Part shown: in pieces, positions 1 to 11,208 of the stretch | Layout of the letters: each line of letters begins with the position of its first letter | Position numbering within the stretch: the stretch's first letter is position 1 | Source: Petunia secreta | Taxonomy: Eukaryota > Streptophyta > Magnoliopsida > Solanales > Solanaceae | Assembly: GCA_029990175.1 (NCBI GenBank) | Contig: JARKIP010000003.1 | Location: 1,054,001 to 1,118,000 of the forward strand | Reading direction: 5' to 3' | DNA length: 64,000 bases | Position numbers and translations under genes: made by a program | The notes under the pieces: generated by a model | The model's input: only the letters and a program-made list of their open reading frames with translations | Told to the model about the DNA's origin: nothing | The model's database searches: none

Positions 1-874
1 ATAATATTAAATATATCAATAATATTAAATATATATGTAAAATATTAAATATATATCAATAATATTTAAAATATTAAATACATATTTAAAATATATTTAA
101 AAGAGTAAAATGTACATGGAAAGAAAGAAACAAGAAAATGTGTACAGAAAAAGTAATTATTCTTGGTCAACGTTCATGGGGCGTAAATTTCCCACAAAAG
201 TACGTAGTCAATGAAGATACTCCTTAAGTCCTAGGTAGCTTCACATTCACTAATTAATTTCAGTACTAATTAGTAGTATTTTATTTAATCAATTATCTTA
301 TCCTTTTGCCGGCATTTATATTCAACACGAATACACAAATTAGACTACTTTAACTCGGATTCTTATGTATCCAATGAGTAAGTGAAAGATGTAAATTTCT
401 GATAAGTTGAACAACTCCGTAAAAGTGAAGCTGCTCATATAGTACTTAAATTTGGTTTATCCACCGATTGACCCAAGTTCTTTAACTATCCTACGACGGT
501 GTTGGCACACAGCGGAGACACAATAGCATATAGCTAAACTCAACATTCATCAACAACTAACTCTAAATGAACTAGGCTAAGGGGTTTATATGTTAGAATC
601 TGCACTTTCGAAAATAAACTGAAAATCAGAAAGAGATGAAGTAGAAAATTTCGAGCCAACAGTATACACTGCTTGTCCTTAAGAAATCTAATCTCCTTAC
701 AGTTACCCAAGGTTGTGGATTAATTTCTCCCAGGATAGAACGGAATTAACCTTACTGTGATAGCGGTAATTCAAATCACAGTACCAGAGAACTCAAATTC
801 GGTAGCAAATCACACGACTCTAGAAGAGAGGATAAATATTTAGTTGTGTACATAAAAAATGAGGAAGTATCTCA

Positions 875-884
875 CTATTTATAG
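875..884 (-). promoter_or_regulatory. TATA box of the Copia LTR relic
   Basis: CTATAAATAG on the minus strand, about 120 bases inside the putative LTR start, fits a retrotransposon U3 promoter. This is inferred from motif and position only. Confidence 0.4.
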
Positions 885-973
885 ACCAAGTATGGGTATA
901 AAGAAAAGGCGTGAAACCTTTTCAACAAAGATATGCTTATGGTGTCTTTTCCCATTCACAACTATTCAAAACA

Positions 974-1000
974 CCCCTCCCCCCCCCCCCCCCTCCCCCC
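974..1000. repeat. Poly-C/poly-G tract at LTR edge
   Basis: There are 27 positions of almost pure C on the plus strand, interrupted by two T bases, immediately inside the putative LTR terminus. It may be polymerase slippage and its length may be a sequencing or assembly estimate. Confidence 0.8.
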
Positions 1001-1004
1001 AACA

Positions 1005-3214
1005 ATCCTCCACATGAATGGGGAATGGCTCAATAGTGAAAATGTGCAGAAACTTGTTTGATTTGCAATTAAGAACTAATTGCATCTGGATAAGTAGGTT
1101 TCCCTTTGAACTTTCTGTAGTGAACATATATCGGATATACTCGGTCAATCGGTAGATTTGATATCTTTGAACCGTCAAGCTTTGGTGTATCCTAGACAAT
1201 ATATGTCACATAATTAGCCCTTGGCCGTCTTTGGTTCTTATTGTTGTGTTCATTTCAGCCATGAACATCGCCTAGTTCATGAGTGCATAGAGAATTGGCC
1301 TTACAGAATTCTCCTTGAAGCGGCTTCTACTTAACACTCACATAGGTGATTTCTAAACGTGTAATCTCGTAGATTTACACTATTTGATCATTCCTATATC
1401 AAACTTAGATAATCATTAAAAAATACCTTTAACGTTTTATCCATGGTACTGAACATTGTCTTATTACGAGAATGGGTTGAGTTGTTTGACAATGTTGGAG
1501 CGATCGTACACAATTTTGTTTGAGCTCCTTGAACCTAGATCTTGGGATCTCTAGTCTTCTAGGTAGAGTTACCGCCATGACGGTTTGTCCTCGGCCATAG
1601 TCCTATTCTCTTCGATGACCTCTACTACCTCTTTAGTTAGCATTTTTGTAAGCGGATCCGACACATTATCACTTGACCTTACAATGTCAATATTGATAAT
1701 CCCCTAGAGAGTAGTTGTCAAACAATTTTATGTCTTCGTTGTATGTAATGATTTCCCGTTATACATATTGCTCCCAACCCTTCCTATTGACGCTTGATTA
1801 TTGCAATGTACGCAAACCGTTGTTAACGGCTAGAGCCAAAATTGAATATCTTCCAAAATTTTGGAGCCCTTCAGTTTTTCACTGTTTAATCTAGCATCAC
1901 TATCAATAGTGGCCATAACCTTTTAAAATTTAATATATTTTCCAACCATTTTCGTGTTGCTATTTACTTGATGCCTAAATTATAGAACCTTCAATCATTA
2001 TACAAATCCAAATCAATATGGATTTTATAATTATCATTGGTTGGTTCACCGCTTCAAATCCAACTCAATATGGATTTCATAATTATACTTGTTTGGTTCA
2101 CCGTTTAAATCCAACTTGATATGGATTTTACCATTAATATCAATAGTTGATTTAACATTTTATAGACATTAAAACATCCGTTCATGAACAGTCATGTCTA
2201 TACAAAGCATTATCTTTCAACCGACACATCTTTTCATGAAAAGTCACAACCTTTTGAGTGACATTATTTCATGAAAGATCACAATTCTTCTAAGAAGACA
2301 TGAACTGACCATCAAAATTGGTAGTATCGCCAACTAGTCGTGAACGAATGCCCCCACATTTCAAATATTTTATGTCCTATGTTCATAGAACTCAAAATTA
2401 CATTTTAACACAAGGAAAACACCTTCTATATTATAAGGAGGCTCCCGTGAACCCATTAGTTTTGCACCCTTTCAAATATAATTGCGAGAAAGTGTGTGTC
2501 TTCCTTTACACAACTCGGTGGCTAAGTCAACTGATGAAATGATGGCAATAATCGACGCAATAGAAAGTCAATTTTCTTCCCTTAGTACCGTGAGCAGTTT
2601 TTGCCTTCCCTTTCATCGTCTTGTTAGAAAGCTACAAGTACTTCCTTCTTAGTAAGCGTCCAACTCCCACTGGGAATTTAAATCACTTAAACAAACATAT
2701 ATCCTCCTTTGATTTCCTCATTAAAATGGATATCAAAACATGACTGAAATCCCGAAAGTGGTCAAATATTCAAGTCCCTCAGAGATACTTCAATTGCATT
2801 TGTTTTCCAATAATTCTGGAGCAACATTACAACAATGTATCGTTTGAATAATTAATTATCAACTTTTACACCCAGTTGATATCTACGAACTTTATTTCCC
2901 ACTAGTAATGCCAAAATAAATATTTGCATTATTGTCTGCCAAAGAAAGCACCACCATGCCATTATCAAACAAGAAGACCACAAAAGGTCCATCTAACTTT
3001 GGTAATGACAGTAGATGAATTCACAAACAAAAAACTCAAAGCACTGACGCTACTAATATTGCCAATCACTCAATAGTCTAAATTACAAAATTATTATTTT
3101 TCCACACTATGGAATATTTGTTAAAAATGGCACAACCGAATTTATTAAATCGGTGAAGTTTTTAATCTTCAAAATCGATTTAATTTAATGGTGAAGTTTT
3201 TAATCTTCAAACCA
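1005..3214 (-). repeat. Degenerate internal region of the Copia relic
   Basis: No long ORF is present on either strand. The orientation and the resemblance to 3' untranslated parts of plant Copia elements (recurrent TTCATGAA-type words at about 2,180-2,290) suggest decayed internal sequence of the element whose LTR lies at 1-1004. At 3,152 and 3,190 a 22-base word beginning GGTGAAG is duplicated with a 38-base period. The region ends abruptly where the truncated Ogre LTR begins. Confidence 0.35.
2004..2130. repeat. 51-bp tandem repeat, about 2.5 copies
   Basis: Units start at 2004, 2056 and 2107 with AAATCCAACTCAATATGGAT or close variants and carry a shared TTGGTTCACCG block. They are diverged, so this is an old microduplication inside the Copia relic. 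Confidence 0.75.
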
Positions 3215-5130
3215 AATTTGATTCCAAACCCACAACCATTACAAACTCAACAAAGCCAACGGACCAGCTTATTGAGCAAAAAAAAAAAAAAGCCAACTCC
3301 CAGCTTGACCAACCCACTACACAAAATGGACTTAAAAGTCCAAGAACTCAAGCACATCAGGTCCAATCTAAATGCAGCATTCAAAAGCTTTTCTTAACAC
3401 TTAAGACATACTGGGAGCAAATACTTGACTACTCTACTCCTATATACTTGATGTCAAACTAACTAAAAAAGAAACAGATCATTGGCTTTCACACTTACGG
3501 GCTCAAGCAGAAAACTCATCAACAAGCTAGAGCAAGATTTCTAACAAACTAAGCAAACAGGAGATAGACAGTTTCACGCTTTGATCATACTAAAGCAATA
3601 ACCAATTCTACACTGAGCTATACACCTAAGAAAGGATTTAACCAAGTTAAGCTTAACTAGAAGACAAAATTCACGTGAACTTCACATTTGTATGAGGCAC
3701 AACAGCGGGACATTCACATGTGAGCTTAGATTGGCAGTGAACCAATGAAGAGGTAACAAACTTGAAAACAATACATACACACCGATCAGACATTCTCAAA
3801 GCGAACGCTCACTTTACCGATTAATAACTACGACCAAATCAACAATGAAGCAATGGAAACAATCATAGGACCTCATGTCTAAACAAACAAAGTCAGCGGA
3901 CAAGGCAAAGACAAACGAATGCTCGGGAACGTGACAGGAAGCGACAAGTTCATGGTTCAATAGAGATCAAATGAAAACTAATGGTTTCACATTCAAACTT
4001 AAAGATGAACAGATCATACTATCTCAGGCACAATGGCATATATAACCTTTTTCACAATTCACAAACTAAACTTCACTTTGGACGAGAACATAGCTATTCC
4101 GAACAATCTACACATGAAATTCATATTCGATATTTAATCGTGGCTAAACTACAACAGTAAAGGACGTAAAGAAAACAGTTGGGAATCTACTTCTAACCCG
4201 ACGTTGCCAAGCTCATTGACGCTAACCAACTGCTGTGTCATTACCTCACAATTGTCCAGCCACCAGCGCCTCGCTGCTGCGTCAACAACGCCATTGAAAC
4301 ACCCCTCGCGTCAACGTCGCCTTCACAGCCCTTGGAATACCAGTCATCACTGCCTCACCAAGACGACTCAACACCACAGCTCCCAAACGCAAACTCCAGT
4401 CATGCTTAAGCCATTCGGATCCGTTCCCTTCTACTTCTAACGAAAACGATCTCATTTGGGGTCGTTTCAGTTAGAAAAAGTAAAGAATGGAAAGAGGAGA
4501 AAGAGAATAGTGTGTACCTGTAAAAAATCAATGGAAAAAATGAAGAACTCAACGGAAAAGCTTATGCCGTGTTTCGAATCTCAGTCCTTGAATTTTAGAA
4601 ATAACCGAAGCCAGATCAAGGGAGAGGAGAGCGAGGTGGTTCTGGGAATGTATTTAATTGGCCTGAGATGAGTGATCGCCGCCGTCGACGCGAGAGGGGG
4701 ATCGGTGGTGGTGAAGAATTGGGCAAGGCTTCTTTTGTCTGATGATTTTGGGAATTAGGGGGAATTGGCGAAAATTTTGGGTTAAAAGGGAAGATGGGCC
4801 GGGTCAGTTCTTCAATGGGCTGCATTTCCTTTCATGTTTAGCCGGCCCGATGGAATTCTTTCAAAAATTAGACAAGCTTAACCCTGATTAACTAGCACCA
4901 AGTCAATTAAATCAATCGAGAAAGATCCCACAAAGTCAAGATAGACGTTTAATTAACCAAATAACTATTCAGCACAACATATATTATTTTTGGTAATTTT
5001 TAATATTTTTGTCCTGATTATAAAATTACAATAGCTAAACAAAGGATAAAAATCTAGCAAAAATACAAGATAATTAACGCTATTATTTCACATAATTTTT
5101 GTATTTTTGTGCCAAAATTAGGTGATTACA
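3215..5130 (-). repeat. Left (3') LTR of the Ogre-like element, truncated
   Basis: This stretch aligns without large gaps to 14,534-16,448. It ends on the right with GGTGATTACA, which on the minus strand is the LTR start TGTAATCACC. The 1.76 kb matching 12,776-14,533 is missing on its left side, where it abuts the Copia relic. The break is near 3,215, and no terminal TG or target duplication is visible there. Confidence 0.85.
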
Positions 5131-5146
5131 GCTGCCCCTCTTTGTT
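5131..5146 (-). other. Polypurine tract of the Ogre-like element
   Basis: The minus strand reads AACAAAGAGGGGCAGC immediately before the LTR start TGTAATCACC. A purine-rich run in exactly this position primes plus-strand DNA synthesis in LTR retrotransposons. Confidence 0.75.
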
Positions 5147-5236
5147 CGGGAACATGAAGAGTTTTCGGACAAAGACGTAATCATCAACTAATTTTGGCTT
5201 TTTCGGTTCTAGCCGAGAACACGCTTGCAAAATTGT

Positions 5237-5298
5237 GACCGTACCCTGACTACAAGGCTACCTACATATCCTTGGACTAAGGAATCAGGTCAGTGTAG
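5237..5298. other. Conserved 60-bp internal motif, copy 1
   Basis: The motif runs from GACCGTACCC through GGCTACCTACATATCC to GGAATCAGGTCAGTGTAG. Diverged copies occur at 8,157-8,213 and 16,555-16,616. It is non-coding and of unknown function. It lies about 100 bp inside the polypurine tract, so it belongs to the 3' untranslated part of the element. Confidence 0.7.
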
Positions 5299-5625
5299 TT
5301 CCTCACGTGCGGCAGCTGGGACTACCGCATATAAACAGACACTAGACTCTCCTATACTAACACTAAGCACTCTCTAGACATACACAGACTATCTCTAGAC
5401 ACTTTCAGAACTAACTGGGACTGACTTGATGCTCCTAGACTTACCCGGACTAACTAGAGATACTTCTACACACACTGAGACTGTTGTTGCTGGTTACTGC
5501 TGCTCGTTGTTGGCTGGTGGTCATTGCTTTTACAAAGAAATAACAATATAATATTGAAATGTAAAATTACAATTCCTAAGCTAACTCTTCATGCTTCCCA
5601 AGCTGATGAAATGGTCTGAAACTCC

Positions 5626-6560
5626 CACTACCAAGTGGGTCTTGAAAACTTGAAATTGCCGCTCGAGCGGGCTTGACTTGAAAGTTGAATTTGCCGCTCG
5701 GGCGGGCTTTTGACTTGAAAGTTGAAATTGCCGCTCGGGCGGGCTTTGACTTGAAAGAAATTGTCGCTTTGACGGGCTTTGACTTGAAAGATAAAACTAG
5801 AACCGCCACTCTGGTGGGTCTTGCTTTTTGTTGAAAATTAGAAACCATCACTCTGATGGGTCTTGGTTATGCTGGAAATTGAAAACCATCACTCTGATGG
5901 GTCTTGCTTCTGCTGAATTGAAAACCATCACTCTGACGGGTCTTGTTCATGCTGAATTGAAAGACCATCACTCATGATGGATCTTGCTTGTACTGGAAAT
6001 TGAAAATCATCACTCTGATGGATCATGCTCTGACTGAAAATTAAAAACCATCACTCTGATGGGTCTTGCTAAACCATCACTCTGACGGGTCTTGTTCATG
6101 CTGAATTGAAAGATCGTCACTCTGATGGATCTTGCTTGTACTGGAAATTGAAAATCATCACTCTGATGGATCTTGGTCTGACTGAAAATTAAAAACCATC
6201 ACTCTGATGGGTCTTGAGAAACCATCACTCTGACGAGTCTTGTTCATGCTGAATTGAAAGACCATCACTCTGATGGATCTTGCTCTTGCTGAATTGAAAA
6301 CCATCACTCTGATGGGTCTTGTTCTTGCTGAATTGAAAACCATCACTCTTATGGGTCTTGCTCTTGCTAGAAATTGAAAACCATCACTCTGATGGGTTCT
6401 ACTTCTTCTGAAAATTGAAAACCATCACTCTGATGGGTTCTGCTTCTTCTGAAAATTGAAAACCATCACTCTAATGGGTCTTGCTTCTTGTTGAAACTTG
6501 AATCCCATCATCCCAATGGGTCTTGTGTTGAAAATTCTATCCCATTATCCCAATAGTTCT
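5626..6560. repeat. Minisatellite array (40-60 bp units) in place of pol
   Basis: About 18 diverged units carry the core ACCATCACTCTGATGGGTCT followed by a TTG...CTGAAATTGAAA spacer. Toward the left (5,640-5,810) the core drifts to TTGCCGCTCGGGCGGGCTT, giving a GC-rich subfamily. Unit length varies with the spacer. Within each unit the halves of CCATCA...TGATGG form a small inverted repeat. On the minus strand several frames stay open and give repetitive peptides such as RPIRVMVFNS; I regard these as by-products of the repeat. Ogre-type elements are known to carry tandem arrays in their 3' non-coding part. Confidence 0.9.
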
Positions 6561-7513
6561 TGTCTTGAAAGTTGAAAACCACGGCTCCCTGCTCAGATGG
6601 TCCCTGATTTCTTTCTTTATTTCCCTTTCTGCTCTTCAAGTTTGTCCCCGACAGGCAACTGACTTGATGTAGTTTTGTTCTCACACTTCCAACCCAAAAT
6701 CTCCCTTCGGTCTTTGGTCATACTTTTGTAGAAATAACAAACCATTCCCTGGTGATCTTCATGGTACAATCTCGGTATTAGGCTCCCATTCCCGACTTTT
6801 CTGGTACAACTAAAACTTGTAGACAAGTTTTGCAAACCTTTCTGAATGCCCGAAAATAAAGAAATTAATGAAAAGGAAAGTGAAGAAACTAAAAAGGAGA
6901 CATCAAACGAAAGATGTCCCTGGTAGATAGAAGAAACTTAATTGGAGGTGAAACGACAACCTTAGTAAAACATGACATGCATCTTGGAATCAACACTTGA
7001 TTAGTTCACACAGTCTAACCCTGACCTTGTTCCCGGATTGACAATCTTGCTCTACCCGAACTTGATGACGACTTCTGCAACCCTCATTCGACTAGTAGTG
7101 TCCCTCGGGATTTTCACTGACTAGCCTCTCTCTTTGTTCTTTTACCTCACCGTTATCTTGCGGTGCCCTTTCAGGTTTTCACCTACAAGACTTCATTTTT
7201 TTTTTTTATCTTTTTTTTTCGCTCTCTCCCAATCAAACTCCGATCTTTCCTTGCTGCTCGACCCCGTCTTTCCTTTCCTTCTTCAATTTTGGCCTTTATC
7301 TTGATTCCCCAGAAAATTTCTCCTTTAATGACCTTGGTTCTCCCAGCTCCTAAATGCGATTGTCGGCTTACAAGAATGCGACTTTACAGCGTGGAACTTA
7401 TTCCTTGATACCCAACTCGGCTTGACATTCTCAAAGATCGGTCAAAAGGGTCTTTATTTAGACTGTAACATTGGATTTGGTTAGGCTATGAAGGAAGGGT
7501 TCAGCATAAAAGC

Positions 7514-8100
7514 TCAGAAACATCTCATGAGACGATCAGATGAATATCACAAACTATGAAATCACCGCTTTTTTTAAAATAAAACAAACTTATTTCCCCA
7601 GTTTAGGCAAATTGGGGATTCTTTTTTTTCTTTTCTCTTGTTCTTTTTTTTTTCTTTGGTTTGAAAAGCGGTATGAAAGCATCTCATGAAATGACTTGGT
7701 AAAATATTACAACCCTTGGAATCTTTTCTTTTAAAATAACAACTAACTGAGGCCCCAATTTATTGAAAAATCGAGGAATTATCTTTTGAATTTTCTGATA
7801 TGCATACATAGGGGATATCGAGACTTTCTCCCAAGATGAACACAAAGAAAGCAAAAGACTTTCTTCTTTTCTTTTGAAAATAAACTAAACTTCTGCCCCA
7901 GTTTAGGATAAACAGGGGCGCTTTGAGTTTCGTCCTCGATTTCGAGACTGATATCTCATGAAACATATGAATAGATGGTACAAGAACATAGAAGTTTGTT
8001 TTTATTTTATTTTAATTTTTAAAATAAAATAAAAACAAACTTCTGCCCTAGTTTAGCATACATTGGGGATTCGAATTTCTTTGACATTGGCCGCAAACTT
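7514..8100. repeat. Degenerate tandem repeat, about 130-170 bp units
   Basis: Three or four units share CATCTCATGA near their start and an AAAATAAACTAAACTTCTGC-like block followed by CCCAGTTTAGGATA and GGGGATTC. Cores are near 7,598, 7,752, 7,893 and 8,044. They are strongly diverged, so the repeat is old. Confidence 0.6.
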
Positions 8101-8156
8101 GGAGGCAAGCTTTTGCGTCAACGAGGAATAGGGGAAAATGAACTTTTTTCTATTAT

Positions 8157-8213
8157 GACCGCACCCGAATGGTTGCCTACGTATCCTTTTGAGAGGAATC
8201 AGGTCAGACGTAG
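8157..8213. other. Conserved 60-bp internal motif, copy 2
   Basis: It runs from GACCGCACCC through GGTTGCCTACGTATCC to GAGGAATCAGGTCAGACGTAG (split here for length: GAGGAATCAGG then TCAGACGTAG). It matches 5,237-5,298 with several substitutions and a few small gaps, although the flanking sequence has diverged beyond easy alignment. Confidence 0.7.
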
Positions 8214-8937
8214 CTCTACCACTGAGGTAGATTTTCTTGTTTCTTTTTCAAATATTTTTTTTCTTTTTTTTTCATTTTTTCCAATTTCAATCGCATTGAT
8301 TCCAAAGGAGGGTAGCCAAAGAAAAATACTCAAGGCTCAAAGGGCTAGAAAATTGGTATTGTGTTTGGGTAGCAGAAACGAAAGCCGTTCGTCATCCCGA
8401 CCCGAGAATGCCTCGCACAAATAATGATTCAATCAATTGAGGTGGACTGATCCACACGTGTCCTCGGCTTCTGCTTCAACGATGGTTCTCAAAATTGGTA
8501 TTTCAAATTCGGTCGAAGCGGCCGTGTATGATTTTGAACTTCTCACCGATATTCCTTATCAGATGACTACTGATTAATTCTCAACTTATTCCACTCCCTT
8601 TTTTATCCCTCTTTACTAGTCAGATAGCTCACAGTGCCAGAGCGTGTGTTTAGATCAAGACGTAAGTTCTGCACGCATGTCATGTTATTAAGGTCGACAA
8701 AACATAAAACTAGAAAACTAAGGAAACAAGACCAAGAAATATAAAAGACCGAATATTAGGATGAGATGGATATATCTTTCATTGAATTGAAGATAGAAGG
8801 GTTTGAACAAACAAAACAAGCAAAATAATGCACTTGGGTTACAACCCTTGAATAACCAAGTACACAGAAACATTAGCAAAACAAGCTACAATAATTCAAT
8901 GTCACTCAATTGTAAGTCAAGGCCAGTTTCCTGCTTT

Positions 8938-11208
8938 TTATGCATTGTTGAGCCCTTCACAAGGATGCACCATGCTGATACCGAAAAAAATCTCTGAATC
9001 TGGCAATTTCTTCTTCTTTTCCTTATTTTCTCTAAGTCCCATCAGGGTGGACTTCACTTCTTTGGGACTGATGAATGACCGAGTAAGATTTGGAATTGGC
9101 TTCTCGAGAGACATGCTCGTCTTCTTCATTTCTTCACCCCTTACTCTATCTACTACCCCAAGCACAATCTCAGGAACACAGTTCATTGTCACTAGCATTT
9201 TGTTGGCCCCAACTGACACATCACCAACGAATATTATCGGCATTGCAGATTCAACTCTCAAATCTTCTACACCCACCATACCCACCATATGCATATCATC
9301 ACAGACAGGCAATGAGTTCTTATTTATACCTGGTGCATCTGAACCCTCAACTCGAATCTGACAATCATCGATCAAAGCTTGGATATCCTTCTTGAGAAAA
9401 TGGAAATCCTCAGTGTCATGCCCCGGCGCACCTGAATGGTAAGCACATTGATGAGAATCGTCAACCCTATCCCTAGGATGCATTCCTCCACTGATCGGTT
9501 GCAGTATGTCCAAATCTTGTAACTTCTGAAAAAATTCGGCATAAGATTCTCCAATTGGCGTGAACTCATTCTTTTTCGCTTGATGCGCCTTTTTATACTC
9601 AACTTTTGGGCGAAAACCTGGAGGACCTCTTGGTCGGTAGGGAAGGTTCGGTGGAGGCTGCAATTGGTTATGTGGAGTTTGGTGAGTGGGATATATAGGA
9701 TGTGTGGTTGGAGAGCGCCATTGCGGATAAGACGATATTGGAGCATATGGTTGCACTGTATGGATTGAATATTGGGGTGGAGGGATGGAATACTGCAAAT
9801 TTTGTGGGGTGTAGTAGTGTTGTGGATGGTATATTTGTGGAGCTTGGTATGAGTGGGTTTGATTGTATCTTTTCTCGCTCCACTTTTGTGAACCCGAACC
9901 CACCATGGCTACATCATCTTGATTCTTCTTCCCAAAGGCTCCTGCCTGCACAACCTGTGTAGTTTCTTTTAGTGTGGTCTGGCTCACAATCTTACCAGCT
10001 TTGACTCCCCTCTCAATCATTTCTCCCATCTTGACGAATTCACTAAACGGTTTCCCAAAGGCGGCGATCAATGCACCATAGAACGCCTCATCTTGCGCCT
10101 CGATGAACAAACGGACCATGTCGTCGTCCGGTATTGCGGGGCTCACTCGAGCGGCCTGCTCGCGCCATCTGAGGGCGTACTCCCTAAAGCTTTCACTTGG
10201 CTTCTTTTTTATCGCATCCAAAGAGGATCGATCTGACAAAACTTCAATGTGGTACTTGTACTGGTCATAGAATGCCTGCGCCATGTCATCAAATGCCAAC
10301 CATTTAGTTACATCCTGCCTCATGAACCATTCAGCAGCTGCACCTCCCAAGCTTTCGGAAAAGTAGGCTATCAACAGCTTGTCTTTCTTGACCCCTCTCA
10401 TTTTGTTGCAGTAGGTCTTCTTATGAACTCTTGGATCTCCCTGTCCGATGTATGGCTCGAACTTGGGAACTATGAACCCGTCTGGAAACTGCAATTCAGG
10501 GAAAGGGCAAAGATCCTTGAAAGAAGTGTTGAAATGATCTCCATATCCCTGCATAGCTTGTTCTAAACCCTTCACTTTGCGCAAAACCTCGCTCTCGTCC
10601 ATTTTTCCCAACCGATCGAGCTCAAGTTGAGACTCGTGATGGAAACCCTGATTATATGGACCACTTTGCCGGAAATTGGATTCATGGGGTGGATCATAGT
10701 GTTGGTCCCCAACCTGAAGATGTGGGTCACTATTGCACCTGGCCGTGACTGGCCTAGCTGGGCCTTGAAAAATTGGAACCTGTGGGAGAGGTGGGCCATA
10801 CTGTCCTTCTGGTGGAGGTGGTGCATGATGACGCATTTCAGTTTCATTTGGTACGCCATGAACAGGGGCAAGACCAGTAGGATAAGTAGGATCCTCAACT
10901 GCTATAGATGTGCCCGGTGCTCGTTGTACCGCTGTTGGAACAACCCCATCTAGGTTGGTTGGAATAGGAGGAGGTGCCCGTCCTGTGTTCAGTGCGTGAT
11001 GCATGTCGGCCACGAGTTGTTTCAAAGTATTAACCTCCCCAGTCAATCTCTCATTTTCCAGTGCCAAGAGTTCCTGGGCACCGGTCTCGGATCTCTCTCC
11101 ATCAGATGGCATGGCTACGGGTGGAGTCACAGGTCCTTTTGATTTAATTCCGTACGGATGGTTCGATGCCAGGATTCCGTACCAAATCTCCAACTCCAAA
11201 CTAGTCAA
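8938..11208 (-). CDS. Ty3/gypsy gag polyprotein, 756 aa, no pol
   Basis: The protein is the structural Gag of an Ogre/Tat-like retrotransposon and would form the cytoplasmic particle that packages element RNA. Residues about 44-72 (ELLALENERLTGEVNTLKQL) look like a coiled coil. A Pro/Gln/His-rich linker follows. Residues about 230-405 match the retrotransposon gag domain, including AAEWF near 291 and FREYALRWREQA near 341-352. A second Tyr/Pro-rich linker (450-540) precedes a zinc-knuckle-like CAYHSGAPGH at 588-597. The fourth ligand expected near 602 is Phe (DTEDF) rather than Cys, so the knuckle appears broken. The frame closes at residue 756 instead of continuing into protease. I chose the first ATG (11,208); a start at Met33 is possible. 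The gene lies about 1.5 kb downstream of the PBS. The intact frame suggests recent activity or recent insertion. Confidence 0.88.
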   Translation of the reverse strand: MTSLELEIWYGILASNHPYGIKSKGPVTPPVAMPSDGERSETGAQELLALENERLTGEVNTLKQLVADMHHALNTGRAPPPIPTNLDGVVPTAVQRAPGTSIAVEDPTYPTGLAPVHGVPNETEMRHHAPPPPEGQYGPPLPQVPIFQGPARPVTARCNSDPHLQVGDQHYDPPHESNFRQSGPYNQGFHHESQLELDRLGKMDESEVLRKVKGLEQAMQGYGDHFNTSFKDLCPFPELQFPDGFIVPKFEPYIGQGDPRVHKKTYCNKMRGVKKDKLLIAYFSESLGGAAAEWFMRQDVTKWLAFDDMAQAFYDQYKYHIEVLSDRSSLDAIKKKPSESFREYALRWREQAARVSPAIPDDDMVRLFIEAQDEAFYGALIAAFGKPFSEFVKMGEMIERGVKAGKIVSQTTLKETTQVVQAGAFGKKNQDDVAMVGSGSQKWSEKRYNQTHSYQAPQIYHPQHYYTPQNLQYSIPPPQYSIHTVQPYAPISSYPQWRSPTTHPIYPTHQTPHNQLQPPPNLPYRPRGPPGFRPKVEYKKAHQAKKNEFTPIGESYAEFFQKLQDLDILQPISGGMHPRDRVDDSHQCAYHSGAPGHDTEDFHFLKKDIQALIDDCQIRVEGSDAPGINKNSLPVCDDMHMVGMVGVEDLRVESAMPIIFVGDVSVGANKMLVTMNCVPEIVLGVVDRVRGEEMKKTSMSLEKPIPNLTRSFISPKEVKSTLMGLRENKEKKKKLPDSEIFFGISMVHPCEGLNNA

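Larger units (their letters stand above)
1..1004 (-). repeat. Copia-type 3' LTR relic, minus strand
   Basis: On the minus strand a purine-rich stretch (CATTCATGTGGAGGAT, 1005-1020) runs directly into TGTTGG at 1004, the usual polypurine-tract/LTR junction of Copia elements. Leftward from there the sequence has a TATA box and no coding potential. The far end of the LTR was not found. The first 105 bases are nearly pure A/T with repeated AATATTAAATATAT words. No second LTR is recognisable in the window, so this is a partial element. Confidence 0.5.
6561..8937 (-). other. Non-coding region downstream of gag (pol missing)
   Basis: No reverse transcriptase, RNase H or integrase motif is seen in any frame. 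The stretch is rich in T runs on the plus strand. It contains the four-unit degenerate repeat at about 7,514-8,100 and the second copy of the conserved 60-bp motif at 8,157-8,213. Confidence 0.7.

Noticed and set aside
4204..4671. Short plus-strand frames duplicated at 15,457-16,032
   Set aside because: They lie in both LTR copies of the Ogre-like element; similarity is due to the LTR duplication and no family is recognised.
5131..5298. Treating 3,215-5,298 and 14,534-16,616 as the LTR pair
   Set aside because: The repeated segment lacks TG...CA ends at 5,298/16,616. The polypurine tract plus TGTAATCACC at 5,130/16,448 and the PBS at 12,755 place the true LTR ends elsewhere.
5576..6346. Minus-strand frames with repetitive peptides (RPIRVMVFNS type)
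   Set aside because: They follow the minisatellite period in several frames, have no family resemblance, and are explained by the repeat.
9090..10953. Several plus-strand frames of 80-140 codons across the gag region
   Set aside because: They overlap the intact minus-strand gag, have no recognisable domains and look like shadows of it.
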